In this document: positions 1-9,900 of the stretch, in pieces
Layout: each line of letters starts with the position of its first letter
Numbering within the stretch: the first letter of the stretch is position 1
Assembly (NCBI GenBank): GCA_049999765.1
Contig: JBNGIQ010002342.1
Span: 1 to 29,851 of the forward strand
DNA length: 29,851 nucleotides
DNA from: Phaeoceros laevis
Taxonomy: Eukaryota > Anthocerotophyta > Anthocerotopsida > Notothyladales
Direction: 5' to 3'
Notes under the pieces: generated by a model
Told to the model about the DNA's origin: nothing
The model's database searches: none
The model's input: only the letters and a program-made list of their open reading frames with translations
Made by a program: the position numbers and the translations under genes

Positions 1-494
1 ATTAAAGCCTTGTGTAATATAATGTTGAATATTGGAAGAGTTTACCGTTTTTTAACAAAAATAACTTCATTTTTCAAACTTGTAATAGCTCAATAGACTT
101 CAAAATGATTTGGTATATCTTCAAATATCGAAGCTAAGAAGATGAAGTAGATTGATCTATCTGTCTTTCACCATTCGAGCGAAACTATAAAATAAAGCGT
201 GTAAGGTCATGCAAGCATTTCTTTCATCCAGATTGCATTAAGAAGTGGATGGATTAAAGTGAACCAGACAATTTATACTAAGCCTAGTAACCTTAGTATG
301 GTAGATTAAAAGTAGAAAGAGAAATATCCCTCTCTCTATGTATTGTGGTTATCTCTCATAAAGTGCCCAAGTTGCCAAAAAAAAGAGTGAACCAGACAAC
401 CTCAAAACTTGTCCTAGTTGTAGAGGTCCACTTGATGAAAACATAGGATGAAGTTTAAGCATTGAAGAACAGTATGCTTTCCTAGAGATGGGGA

Positions 495-590
495 CCACAA
501 GCGTGAGTGAGGAGGAGATGATCCGTTTTCCTGAGGTGGAGGCCACAGGCGTGAGCGAGGAGGAGATGATCCGCTTTCCTGAGGTAGAAT
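495..590. repeat. 48-bp tandem duplication
   Basis: Two adjacent 48-bp units (495-542 and 543-590) differ at only a few positions. The period is a multiple of three. The plus frame through both units is open and acidic (a 16-residue unit containing SEEEMIRFPEVE) and ends at a TAG near 613. The minus frame is also open (a unit containing SGKRIISSSLT). This could be a relic of a repetitive coding segment or simple local duplication. Confidence 0.8.
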
Positions 591-1044
591 GGCTAGAAGG
601 TGCCCCTTTATAGCCCTTTTTTTTAGGGCAAGTATGCAAGGGAATTAAGCGCGGTGCACTCGTTATTTAACTTGTTTTAAAGTATTATTTGGCCAAAAAA
701 TTCTAGCAGCATATAGTTTGAGCAGGAATCCTTATCATGGTTGGAACAATAGGTTGTGCTGATGGTATGTTAAATATTTTGAAAAACTTATGAGATCTAC
801 AGACAGTCATAGACTTGTAAACTTGTGAAGACTTGTTTTATTGAATCTACGTTTCATTTCAACCTTTTTTCTGTAAATTCCGATACAAAATAGCAGTTTT
901 CGATACCTCTTCCTCCATGTTCCAAGTAGAGTGATTCCCCGGTGGAGTCTTCCAAGTGTGTCTGTTTCCATTATTATTACTACTACAAGGTGTGGATTGG
1001 TTCCCACTCCTCAGTGCTATCGGCAATTTTCCCTCCCTACCACC

Positions 1045-1137
1045 GTAGCAGATGTAATAGGCATGTAGTAGGTTTTTGTGTAGGTTTGTAGTAGGTTTGC
1101 AGTAGCAGATGTAGTAGGTATGTAGTAGGTTTTTATG
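1045..1137. repeat. Direct repeat of 36 bp, spaced by 57 bp
   Basis: A unit beginning GTAGCAGATGTA recurs at 1045-1080 and 1102-1137 with about three differences. The intervening bases are built from the same GTAGTAGGTTT motif, so the whole block looks like slippage-generated satellite-like sequence. The 57-bp period keeps a minus-strand frame open. Confidence 0.75.
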
Positions 1138-1440
1138 TTTGGGCAGCACAAGAGAAATGACAGCTAATATACTTACCAAAAGTTTACCTTGAGGTAAACA
1201 CAATTAGAATTGAACTTAGCTAGGAGCGAGACTGAAGATGGTAACTACATTTCAAATTGTGAGGGCAGCGGTTCTCATATGGCTACCGGATCGACCAAAT
1301 CGGCTATCGGATTTCATAAGAATTCCATCGAATTTGAGGAATGTGGGCAAGTTGCATACGTTTTTTAATATTTTTGATTTATTTCGTTTTATCGAGCTTT
1401 AACAAGATTGTATTGCTGAGGGGGGGTTACTCTAATCTTT

Positions 1441-1500
1441 GAAGCCCTCCTTAATACTGGGTTGTCCCTTGAAGCCCTCCTTAATACTGGGTTGTCCCTT
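1441..1500. repeat. Perfect 30-bp tandem duplication
   Basis: The unit beginning GAAGCCCTCCTTAATACTGG occurs twice without a mismatch (1441-1470 and 1471-1500). Perfect identity suggests a recent duplication. No gene is recognised around it. Confidence 0.95.
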
Positions 1501-1793
1501 TGTTCCTCTCTTGTTCTGTTTTTCTACGCGGACCTGTAGGGCCACATGTTCGAGCTAGACTGAGGTGGGGAATGTCCTAGACTTGTTACAGTCAACTGCA
1601 CTCATGGGGAATTTCAGCTGTAGCCATCTAGTATGAATTTCGTTTGCACCAATTCCATGAGCTCACTCAATTTACAGGGGCCGGTGGAGCTGTATGAGGG
1701 GACAGACGATGTGGCGAAATTAGAGGAGGCGCTGGAGGGAGCACGAAAATTAGCGGTAGCAACGAGTGATCACCATTGTAGCTAGCATTGTAT

Positions 1794-1827
1794 TTCTAAA
1801 TAGAAAGTATATACTTTCTATTTAGAA
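1794..1827. repeat. Perfect 34-bp palindrome
   Basis: The 17-bp half-site beginning TTCTAAATAGAAAGTAT is followed immediately by its exact reverse complement, with no spacer. It lies about 120 bp upstream of the probable TATA box of the C2-domain gene. Such a sequence could extrude as a cruciform or be a joined pair of terminal repeats; nothing nearby decides between these. Confidence 0.95.
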
Positions 1828-1942
1828 TTTCTATATTGGAAACCCCACCAAAGTAAGCATGGTGTGGCCTGAACCTTCTAAACCTAAGCTGCTTGCTTTC
1901 AATTCACTCTTTCTCGCGGTCCTAAAATAGGTTACAAGATGG

Positions 1943-1950
1943 TTATATAC
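1943..1950 (+). promoter_or_regulatory. Probable TATA box of the C2-domain gene
   Basis: TTATATAC lies about 100 bp upstream of the preferred start codon at 2049. A TATA here would start transcription near 1975-1985. That makes the in-frame ATG at 1983 an unlikely start and favours 2049 or 2055. Confidence 0.5.
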
Positions 1951-2048
1951 ATTCAAGTGCACCGGGCCTCTATCACCATTTTATGAAATCAACACACCAG
2001 GACATATACCTACGCATGGGCATCAATCACACATCCATAGCGACATCC

Positions 2049-3021
2049 ATGGCCATGGCGCAGCAGGAGGTGAAGGAGCGGAAGTTGCTGGTGGACCTCA
2101 TTTCCGCGGAGGGTTTGAAGCAGGTGCGATGGTTCGGGAAGAGGATGAACCCCTGCGCCATAGCGTGGGTGCACCCCAGTAACGAGAGCGCCGAAAGGCC
2201 GTATAGGTCCGAGGCCACCACCGCACAACAGAAAGGAGGGCGTAACCCACTCTGGCACCAGAGGGTGGTCTTTACCCTCAAGGAGACTGAGCTGAAATGC
2301 CTTCCGAAGGACGTCGGACCCGTCCTCTCCATCGCGGTCACGCACCTCGGCACGTTCACAGGGCCGACGAGGCTAGGGTGCGTCACCATCCCCATTTGGG
2401 AACTTCTCGAGCATCTGAAGACGGCGGCGGCGGCGGGCGTAGCGCTTCCCAAAGTGTCGATCGTGAAGCATCTTCAGCGGCGGTCTGGGCGGCGTCAGGG
2501 CGTGGTCAAGTTTGCAGTCACCTTGTGGCCGCGGCTACACGAGGAAGTGACGACGGAAGCTGGTGGCACCGGAGAAATAATGCATGCATGGTATAGAAGC
2601 GCACTCGAAGGTGGCGACGCCGCTTTATTACCCACCTGTTCACTTCACTTGGGACCCTGAGCCTGAGCAGCAGAAAGAGGTCCCTCGTTACCCCCACATG
2701 CGACTTCGTCTGGGGGCTCCCTCAAATACGCCACTGCAGGCGCCGGTTCGATACGCAGGGCCTGTTATGCGGGCTCGCCCAAGTGGGCCGGCCTTGAAGC
2801 CGGCGAGGAGGGCATCAGGGCTCATGAGCTCGGGGTCAGGCACCGTGGCCGGTTTCGTCTCTGGATTTGTAACCGGGACGAAATTGGACTCGGCTAAGGT
2901 GTTCGATGGGAGCTACTCTTGCAAAGACTTCGGCAGCTTCAATAGTGGATGTGGCGACAGCGGCTCCTTCAGCTTCGATATCCATGGTGGATGTGGTAGC
3001 AATAGCATCTCAACACCATAG
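2049..3021 (+). CDS. SRC2-like C2-domain protein, split by a frameshift
   Basis: This single-exon gene is read in two frames. The first frame (start 2049; alternatives 1983 and 2055) encodes a C2 domain typical of plant SRC2-like proteins: KLLVDLISAEGLKQV at the N terminus, then RNPLWHQRVVFTL, a GTFTGPTRLGCVTIPIWEL strand pair and KFAVTLWPR. It runs on to a stop at 2658-2660. The next frame, open from 2581 to 3021, carries the tail expected of the same family: a Pro-rich linker (YYPPVHFTWDPEPE), a Gly-rich segment (GSGTVAGFVSGFVTG) and an aromatic/Gly/Asp-rich end. The shift coincides with a duplicated TGCA at 2581-2588; one copy fewer would join both halves into one frame. The region is too short for an intron. 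SRC2-like C2 proteins bind membranes and often act in stress or defence signalling. Whether this copy is a pseudogene, a truncated functional gene or a sequencing error is open. Confidence 0.75.
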
Positions 3022-3896
3022 CTAAACTCCTTTCGGTGGTGGAAATAACAAGTACTGATCCACAGATTGGGGGTCTCATTTTTTTGGATGCTTTTTGACC
3101 ATACAAAAAGGCCTCTGTAAATCATGCCAACCAAAAAAATGCGAAGAAAATAACTCCAAAACAACCAAACCGTTAGTTTGCAGGACTCGAAAGGACATTT
3201 AGCACACGTCCCCACTATTGCTTCACTTAATTATAAATTAATAGGTTGTTGCAAAAAGAGTGAAATGAGTGAGTGCAAATCTGCGGAAGTGGTTATGGCA
3301 TAGCAAACAATTCATGCTCTTTCTCTCACCCCCAACCCAATGTCAAGGTCCATATTTATTTAGCTATCTACTAAATTTAATGTTATTGTTGATAAAATTG
3401 CTCAAAGACTTTTTAAAGTTTTATCCACATAAAATTTTTTTGGGGGACCACCGAGGTCTCTTTGAGTATTCTAGAGGGCTAATTATCGTGTGAGGGGACT
3501 TGGTGGTTAGCACAGATGTCCAGCAACAAATTGTGTGGTTGTCAAGAGTTGCCCGGTTGGTATTTTGATGATGTTGGTGTTGTCTTCTCAGTGTTCCCAC
3601 AATAGGAAAAGCAGCTCGTTGGCTTTGAAGGAGAGGACAAGAATCGTGACGAAAACTGTGTTCATTCAAATTTACCAAACATTTTTTGTACAGAATTGTA
3701 ACAAGGTGGCCCCGTTTCTTTTGCACTTTATATATAGCACTACACTATCTGCTCTGCTCAAGGGACGCGAAAGAGCCAGAACATCCTACTCACTAGCTCT
3801 AGAGATGGCCAGACACTATCTTCTTGAAATAGTCCTGACCCTTCAGCAGGCCCATAGATGCACCTTAATTAGGCTTGGTCAGCGAGCACTCTTAGA
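3022..3896. other. Intergenic region between convergent genes
   Basis: This lies between the 3' ends of the C2-domain gene (+) and the TPD1-like gene (-). Open frames on both strands have no recognisable domain, biased composition or splice pattern. AT-rich stretches near 3190-3430 are consistent with 3' untranslated or spacer DNA. Confidence 0.6.
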
Positions 3897-4540
3897 CTAC
3901 TTGCCATGCCCAGGCCAGTGACTACGTCTTCCGGCACCGCAGTGTTTGGCAGCTCTAGCAGCTGGTTGAATGACGGAAGGGAAGGACGCCCCATAAGTGA
4001 AAAGAAGCATCTCGTTGGGGTACACTGTATGCCCCCCTTTGATTCGGCAGCTGTCCTTGGAGACCCTGATGAACACATCGGGGTTCACTGCCATGGTGGT
4101 TATGAATCCTGGGCAGAATGCCCGAGCACGGCAAAGATAGCAGTCTTGGCAGATGTTGATCATCTGCACGTTGTACATGGAATTTGGACCAGTTGAGTGC
4201 TGCGATATCTTCAGACATTTTCTGGTTCTGATACCACAGGCTTTTAGCCCGCGGATGGCTCCGGCTGCGAGCATTTGATCTGCAAAATACATCGCATCCA
4301 GAATTAGTACTAGTTACGTTTACAACAAATCAAAGTTGAGAGGAGCTCAAGATATGGATGTACATGTATACCAGGAATAAGCCCATGTCTGCTTGAGCTG
4401 AGCGAGGTTTGGTTGCTCGTCGAATTCGAACTTGATGTTGTGACAGCAGTCGCACTGACTACCACTAGTACTAGAAGCAAGCATATGCATGCAAGGCTGC
4501 ATACTCTAGAAGCATACTCAGATCGGAATCGTGGAGACAT
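3897..4540 (-). CDS. TPD1-like small secreted cysteine-rich protein
   Basis: Two exons are supported: 4540-4372 and 4279-3897, joined by a 92-bp GT-AG intron (phase 1), giving 183 residues. The N terminus has a clear signal peptide (basic MSPRFRSEY followed by CLLLVLVVVSA). The mature part matches TAPETUM DETERMINANT1-type proteins: a KCLKISQHSTGP segment, YNVQMINICQDC, then AVNPDVFIRVSKDSC and the final aromatic strand LLFTYGASF. In angiosperms TPD1 is a secreted ligand of the EMS1 receptor kinase and specifies tapetum. Bryophyte and lycophyte members are less well understood. The family's usual CGWF motif reads FCPGF here, so the Trp is missing. The last 20 residues diverge from the family and are Arg/His/Gly-rich. 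ATG 4540 is chosen because the signal peptide starts there. The assignment to the TPD1 family is strong; the exact role is inferred. Confidence 0.82.
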
Positions 4541-4615
4541 GTTGACCAAGCGTATGTAGACGGCCAAGGTTGTGTGATTGATTGTGATACAAACTTAAAA
4601 GGGCTCTGCCATAGC

Positions 4616-4625
4616 TCATATATAG
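4616..4625 (-). promoter_or_regulatory. TATA box of the TPD1-like gene
   Basis: On the minus strand CTATATATGA lies about 75 bp upstream of the ATG at 4540, the right distance for a core promoter with a short leader. The 36-bp-arm hairpin begins only 11 bp farther upstream. Confidence 0.65.
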
Positions 4626-4635
4626 CAAGTCACTT

Positions 4636-4718
4636 CCTTGGACCTCGGAGAAAGGTGGGGGTGGCCTTGAGACCACCTCCAGCTCAAGGCCACCTCCAAG
4701 TTTCTCCGAGGGCCAAGG
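4636..4718. repeat. Hairpin-forming inverted repeat, 36-bp arms
   Basis: The arms at 4636-4671 and 4683-4718 match at 32 of 36 positions and are separated by an 11-bp loop. The sequence is GC-rich (for example CTCGGAGAAA and GGTGGCCTTGAG in the stem). It sits directly upstream of the TATA box of the TPD1-like gene. It could be a foldback/MITE remnant, a small-RNA precursor or a promoter structure. Confidence 0.9.
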
Positions 4719-4890
4719 AATTTCAAAGCTCCTGTCTCCATTGACCGGGGTCCCTGGCACAGTAATCACCGTGTCCGGCCGGGAACGGGCCGGGCACCTG
4801 GCCAGAAGCGGAACAGGCATTTTATTATGGGCTGTGTTTAAAACGTTAACGGGTTTTAATTTGAACATGTAAGCTTGCTGGAATAGTTAC

Positions 4891-4943
4891 CAGGGAGCCT
4901 GCCCCGGACCCGGAGGGTGGCCACCTTACAGGCAGGCTCCCTG
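4891..4943. repeat. Inverted repeat with perfect 13-bp arms
   Basis: CAGGGAGCCTGCC (4891-4903) is matched by its exact reverse complement at 4931-4943. The 27-bp interior contains a second small palindrome (GGTGGCCACC, 4916-4925). It lies about 350 bp upstream of the TPD1-like gene, and no transcription unit ends here, so terminator use is not suggested. Confidence 0.85.
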
Positions 4944-5184
4944 AACTTGTGCACATTCAATCCATGTGTTACATCGATATCGATATCTCAAGACTTTGTG
5001 GGCGTTCACTCTCGAATGTTTGCTGTGGAATTTGCTGAAGCAAAGTGTCCGGCAAAGCTCACCGAGCGAGTTCACAAATAGAAACCGTGCATAATCCAAA
5101 GCTGTGTTCAAAGACTATATAAGAAATTGCATGATATGATAGGACACCTGTGACGAGCCTCCCTGCATTAAAAAATGGGAAAAC

Positions 5185-5244
5185 CCCAGCACCCTGCTTT
5201 CACGAAGTCTTGCACCCAGCACCCTGCTTTCACAAAATCTTGAA
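5185..5244. repeat. Imperfect 30-bp tandem duplication
   Basis: The unit starting CCCAGCACCCTGCTTTCAC occurs at 5185-5214 and 5215-5244, with a few differences in the second half. No gene model covers it. Confidence 0.85.
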
Positions 5245-5685
5245 GGCTTCAAGCTGCTGGGAGACCGCTACCAAGTGTGTAAGAATACAGGAGTCAGACT
5301 GGCATTTGCACAGCCCAGCCTTGTTCATATCAGGCTAAAACAAAAAGTGGGCAGAGTGGGCCGCTAGGTCTGCGGAAGCATAGAGGGGAGAAACAGGAAA
5401 CAAAGATTGTGTAGAGGGCTTTCTTCTGCTGACTTGCTTTTGGAGTTCGAGAAATATGAAAGCTGTGGCTTGGGCAAATGATACTCGTAGCAAGAACAAT
5501 GGATGTATCCTATCCTAGAACATCCCGTGATGAAAATCACATGCAGTCTTGGCTACTGAAAGATTTACTTCCCGCTCCAGAAGAAGAGGATGGAGGGCGT
5601 GTACTGTCTCCAGTTTGGTTTTTCTACAATTTGCACTGAGGTCTGTCTTTTTTTTTGAATACTCTTAGGCTCCAACAGTCTTGCA

Positions 5686-5747
5686 CACATATCCACCAAA
5701 CCGTTGCAACTCTTTGGTGGATATGTGCAACGCTTTGGTGGATATGT
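5686..5747. repeat. Short inverted and direct repeats around TTTGGTGGATATGTG
   Basis: CACATATCCACCAAA (5686-5700) is followed by two tandem 21-bp units (5706-5726 and 5727-5747). Each unit contains TTTGGTGGATATGT, the reverse complement of the first element. A small hairpin is possible. No link to a gene is seen. Confidence 0.75.
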
Positions 5748-6227
5748 ATGCAGAGTATGTGGGAGCTTAGTGAATGCAAGAGAAGTGTTGCACATTTGGG
5801 GCAGTGGCCCTACTTTCTAACGGACGAAGTTTCAAGGTTCAACGAAATGGTTTGCTCAACAATCAGCCTAAGGCTCTAAAATGTTGTGCCACGTGGGTTG
5901 CATCACTAACGGATGGCACTTACTGAACTCGGGATGGCACCCATTTCACCTGCAACAATCACTACCGCCGCCGACGCCACCCAACTAGAAGGCATACATA
6001 AAAGCTTACAAGAACAAACAAGTCCATGGCCATCTGCCTCTTGGCCACTTGTCACACTGAAAAGCAAATTGTGCAACTGTGCCTCATTGCCAGCACCCAC
6101 TTAATGGTCTTTGCGCTAATTGTTGGCAGAGAACGACAAGCTCCTGCTGTTTGGATTATCCGAGCTTACTAACCAAAACTGACCATCTTGCATTATCACA
6201 TCTTCCCTGCATCTCTAGGCTGTTGCA

Positions 6228-6643
6228 TTAAGAGGTGCCCAGAAGCACTTCCGCAGAGCCAGTCTTTTTGTTAGCATACACGACAGCATAGATGGGAACA
6301 AAACTTCCGACTGCAAGGCTTCCAAAAACCCCCAGCCCAATCTTGAGCTTCCGATACTTCATCGCGGGGATGTTGTACATGTGCTCAGCATGAATGTAAT
6401 CGTCGTAGCTTGGTCCTGCTTTTGCTTCTGCGGAATATGACGCCCGTGATCCTGCGTTCACCGCAAAGAAGGATAATTTCACAACCACTTCAGGTACTAC
6501 TGCTTACAGCGATTGTGGAGCGGGAGGGTGACAAGCGCAGCTAATTGTCAGAGGAAATTAACCCTCCCTGAAGCACCTGTTGAAGCGATCGTCCTAGAAG
6601 CCACAAGTCTGCCGCTCCTCGCAGCTGCTGCTGCCAATGCCAT
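6228..6643 (-). CDS. Small mitochondrial inner-membrane protein, plant COX7c-like
   Basis: Exon 1 is 6643-6577 and exon 2 is 6451-6228, with a 125-bp GT-AG intron (phase 1), giving 96 residues. Exon 1 encodes an Ala/Arg-rich presequence (MALAAAAARSGRLVASRTIAS), typical of mitochondrial import. Exon 2 carries YIHAEHMYN, then MKYRKLKIGLGVFG, one hydrophobic span (VGSFVPIYAVVY) and NKKTGSA. This resembles a small plant protein recalled as Arabidopsis At1g72020, which has been found with respiratory complex IV and is likely the plant COX7c. The predicted site is the inner membrane, as an accessory subunit of cytochrome c oxidase. The eight residues after KKTGSA go beyond the usual C terminus. The gene and its splicing are well supported; the COX7c name is less certain. 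Confidence 0.78.
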
Positions 6644-6910
6644 TTTCCAAGATCTTAACCACCGTGCACTGCGAGGTCAGCGAACTGATTAAAGGGGTTA
6701 TTCGTCTGTCCTAAATTAGGGCAACAGTGCGCGCAATTTTGCGAAGACCCTCGGATGAGTACCGAAAGTGACACAACTTCTCTAAAACATGAGATTCGTA
6801 TTGTACAAGGCTTCAGGCAAGGAGCCTGTCCGAGACGGTAAAAAATTGACCCAGGCAGAAAGAACCCTGGGAGGTCATGTACAGTGTAACATACAAAGGT
6901 ACCGCTGTCC

Positions 6911-9900
6911 TCATCGCAGGGCCTCGATGGACAACCTTGCACTCAAGCTACCTTTATCCCGGTAAGCGGCCTTCAAAGCCTCGTGTGACAGCTTTCCGTG
7001 TTGCCCGCTCAGGGGATCATTTGCAAACTTGCCGCCGCTGAAGCCCATCAACGAATGGGGCGGGCTAATTGGCCCACTCAAGCTGATAGAAGACTCCGTT
7101 GAGTGGTTTGATATCTTACCGCTGTAAGTGTACATGTCTGCTACAAACCTGGACTCGGTCACAAACCTGCCACTTGCGCTCATGGGGTCGTAGGATCTAC
7201 CAATTGAGGGTGATCCATTTGCATCGACCATCATGTCACCCTCCAGTATCCGCAAGACCTGCAACAGAAGACTCAAATTCGTTACAAGGCTTCAGGCAGA
7301 AGATGTCCAAAACTCGTCCAACACACCTCAAAGGATGGAAGGGGGCCACAGTCAAAACCACCAAGGGAGAAGCAAAATACCTGAGACATTCGAGGTCGCA
7401 AGTGAGCATCTCGTCGAATGCAAAGAGAAGCAGCGTGCAGCATGCAGTAAACTTCGTAATCGGCAAACCGATTCTCTAAACGAGGATCAACTAGCTCGTT
7501 GCTTGCCCGCTCTTCCAGCAGAGGACGTGCCTGTCCAGGAATCCAGCATGATTCAGTACGTTGTTCAGGTGTTATAACCTTCAGCCAATCAGGGTAGAAC
7601 ATCATTCCTCCACTGCCTTTTAACTCACCCATTCCGTTAGACATTGTTGACCCTTTGGTCTGTTGATGTCGACAGCTTTGCGACCACTAACCAGCTCCAA
7701 AAGAACCACACCGAAGGAATAAACATCTGCTTTTTCTGTAATTTGACCACTTTGAGCGTATTCTGGCGCTAAGTACCTGGACAAACATAACAAGCACGGA
7801 GTGGATGTCTTAGTGTCGGATGCTTCTTCGCAATTCATGTTGAAAACCTGGACTTTCAGATGGATCTATTCGGGATAGAGAAGCGGAAATTACCCAAAAG
7901 TACCAATCACTCTGGTGTCCACAGCGCAATCCCCGTCTGGCTGCCACCTTGCAAGCCCGAAATCTCCAACCTGTTGAGCATAGAGCAAGTTAGAAAGATT
8001 TGCTTGCTGGACGACTTGCTAAATGAGCACTGCTACAGAAGAGATAGATACCATTGGCTCGAAATCATGAGTTAACAGTATGTTATTTGGGCGCATATCT
8101 CGATGTACAATGCAGCCCACACGACACTCTTCATGCAGATACCGAAGGCCTCGTGCAGCACCTACAGCTATTTTCTGACGAGAGGCCCATTCAAGTGTGT
8201 TACCATTTTTTCCTGCAGCGAAGCAGAAGGACGCCATGATCATACATTCACAAGGTGGAAAAAAATCTAAGGATGCCATGATCAGTACACTTCACAAGGT
8301 GGAAACAATCTAAGGACCAAAGCTCGAAGGCAAAGGGACTTTACCATAAAGGTGAGAATCCAGCGACCTGTTGCACACGAACTCGTAAACAAGAAGCCGC
8401 CTCCTGTCCTCCACGCAATAGCCAATAAGCATCACCACATTACGATGTTGAGCACAGCTAAGAACCTCCACTTCAGAGCAAAACTCCATGTCTCCTTGAG
8501 AGCTGGCCAGTTTGTGCTGCTTCACAGCCACAGCTTGCCCATCCGGAAGGACACCTCGATGCACTGATCCAAATCCCCCTTCCGCCAGAAAATTTGCTTG
8601 AGAGAAACCACCAGTGGCCAGTTCCAATTCTGCGAATGAAAATCTCTTCGGCGGCTTGCCAAAAACAGGGGCCTTGTGCTGACAGATGGAGCATAATGGT
8701 GGAGGTCCTGGAGGGGCATGCCTGGAAAGCGACATGGCTTTGCGGACACTTGAAGTCCTTTCTAGGTCCCCCTGTTTTGGCTTGAAGGAATCCGCTAGAC
8801 CATCTTGATGAGGCTTTCCTTGTGACTCGTCCCTTCGCTGCTGGCCTGCTCTTGTAGGTTGTCCTAACTTTTGCCTTTCCTCCACTGCTCCCTTCAATGA
8901 GTTGAATAAATCTGATAGCATCTGTCGGTCATTTGGTACAGCCCTCTTCAAGCTTGGACTATCACTTGCTGGGCTCATAATAGAACGTAGTGTTTGTGCT
9001 GATCCGCCTTCTCTGAAGCTAGAAGAGAATTTGCTATCAGTGGATATTCTTTTCCCGGATATGCCGGGAGAAGCCTTCCTAAAACTGCTCACGATTTTAT
9101 CATCCATCTTAGGGCTTTCCCCGAGACCTGTTGCTCAAACAGCTACTTGTTAGAGCTTGTCAGCAATCCTCTCTTAAGCAAGATATACGATAGCTGTGAA
9201 GGACAAAATCAAAGGACAGATGGGCAAAGCTTACTTTTGCTGGGCATTCTTGATTTGACCCTTGGACCTGAAATATGCGTTGTCTCTGTTTGCAAAAAGC
9301 TCGGTTTCTTATCTGAAAATATAGGCTCCAAGTCCCTCCCTAGTGGCCCCGAAGGGCTTGAATCATCATTATCTGACTCTGACGTTGGATAGCCTCGAGG
9401 TCTCTCTAAGGTGTCGGGAGTTGTACTTGACAGAATGTCTGTCAGCCTTGCGTCTGCCGTTTCAAGTTCAGAGTTGGCATACACTGCATCTGGATATGGA
9501 GAGTTACTTGGCTCCGAGCTTGAATTGGAGGACGTCCCTATTTCTGTGGTTGTAAAGGGTGTACCCATCTCCGGGCTGCTCAAAGGAGTATCCCTGTCAG
9601 AGTTCAAAAACCCAACCCCGGCCATGCCGGTTTGTCCAAGTGACTGCTCAAATCCTTTCGGAACCCCAATATAGCTTAGACCTTCGAGCAGCACAGAGGA
9701 AGAATCCATAGATCCATCTTCAAAAGGTAAACCTCCGGCAATTTTTGAGGACCGCTTCAGATTCAACCTCAGGATCTTCGGGTTAAGCCTCTTCACTATG
9801 ACCAAGTTGCACTGAAGCTGATCCATGCAGACCTTTCCCTCCTTCTTCAAGTGTCTGCATATCGTAAACAATGTTGTCAATGACGGGCCATATGCAGAAA

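Larger units (their letters stand above)
1..1982. other. Repeat-rich intergenic flank, no recognised gene
   Basis: No open frame here resembles a known family. The first 700 bases are AT-rich. The stretch carries several small local duplications and one perfect palindrome, listed separately. A minus-strand frame at about 859-1203 is open but contains the 57-bp-spaced repeat and no recognisable domain. The last 40 bases hold the probable TATA box of the C2-domain gene. Confidence 0.6.
4944..6227. other. Intergenic region with small repeats
   Basis: No gene is recognised. The stretch separates the TPD1-like promoter from the 3' end of the COX7c-like gene. It contains a 30-bp tandem duplication, a cluster of short repeats at 5686-5747 and a G-box core (CACGTG, 5890-5895). 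Open frames at 5906-6104 on both strands look like chance frames. Confidence 0.55.

Noticed and set aside
2550-2660. A micro-intron joining the two frames of the C2-domain gene
   Set aside because: The available GT and AG pairs would give an intron of under 60 bp, far shorter than any other in the window, and the TGCA duplication explains the shift more simply.
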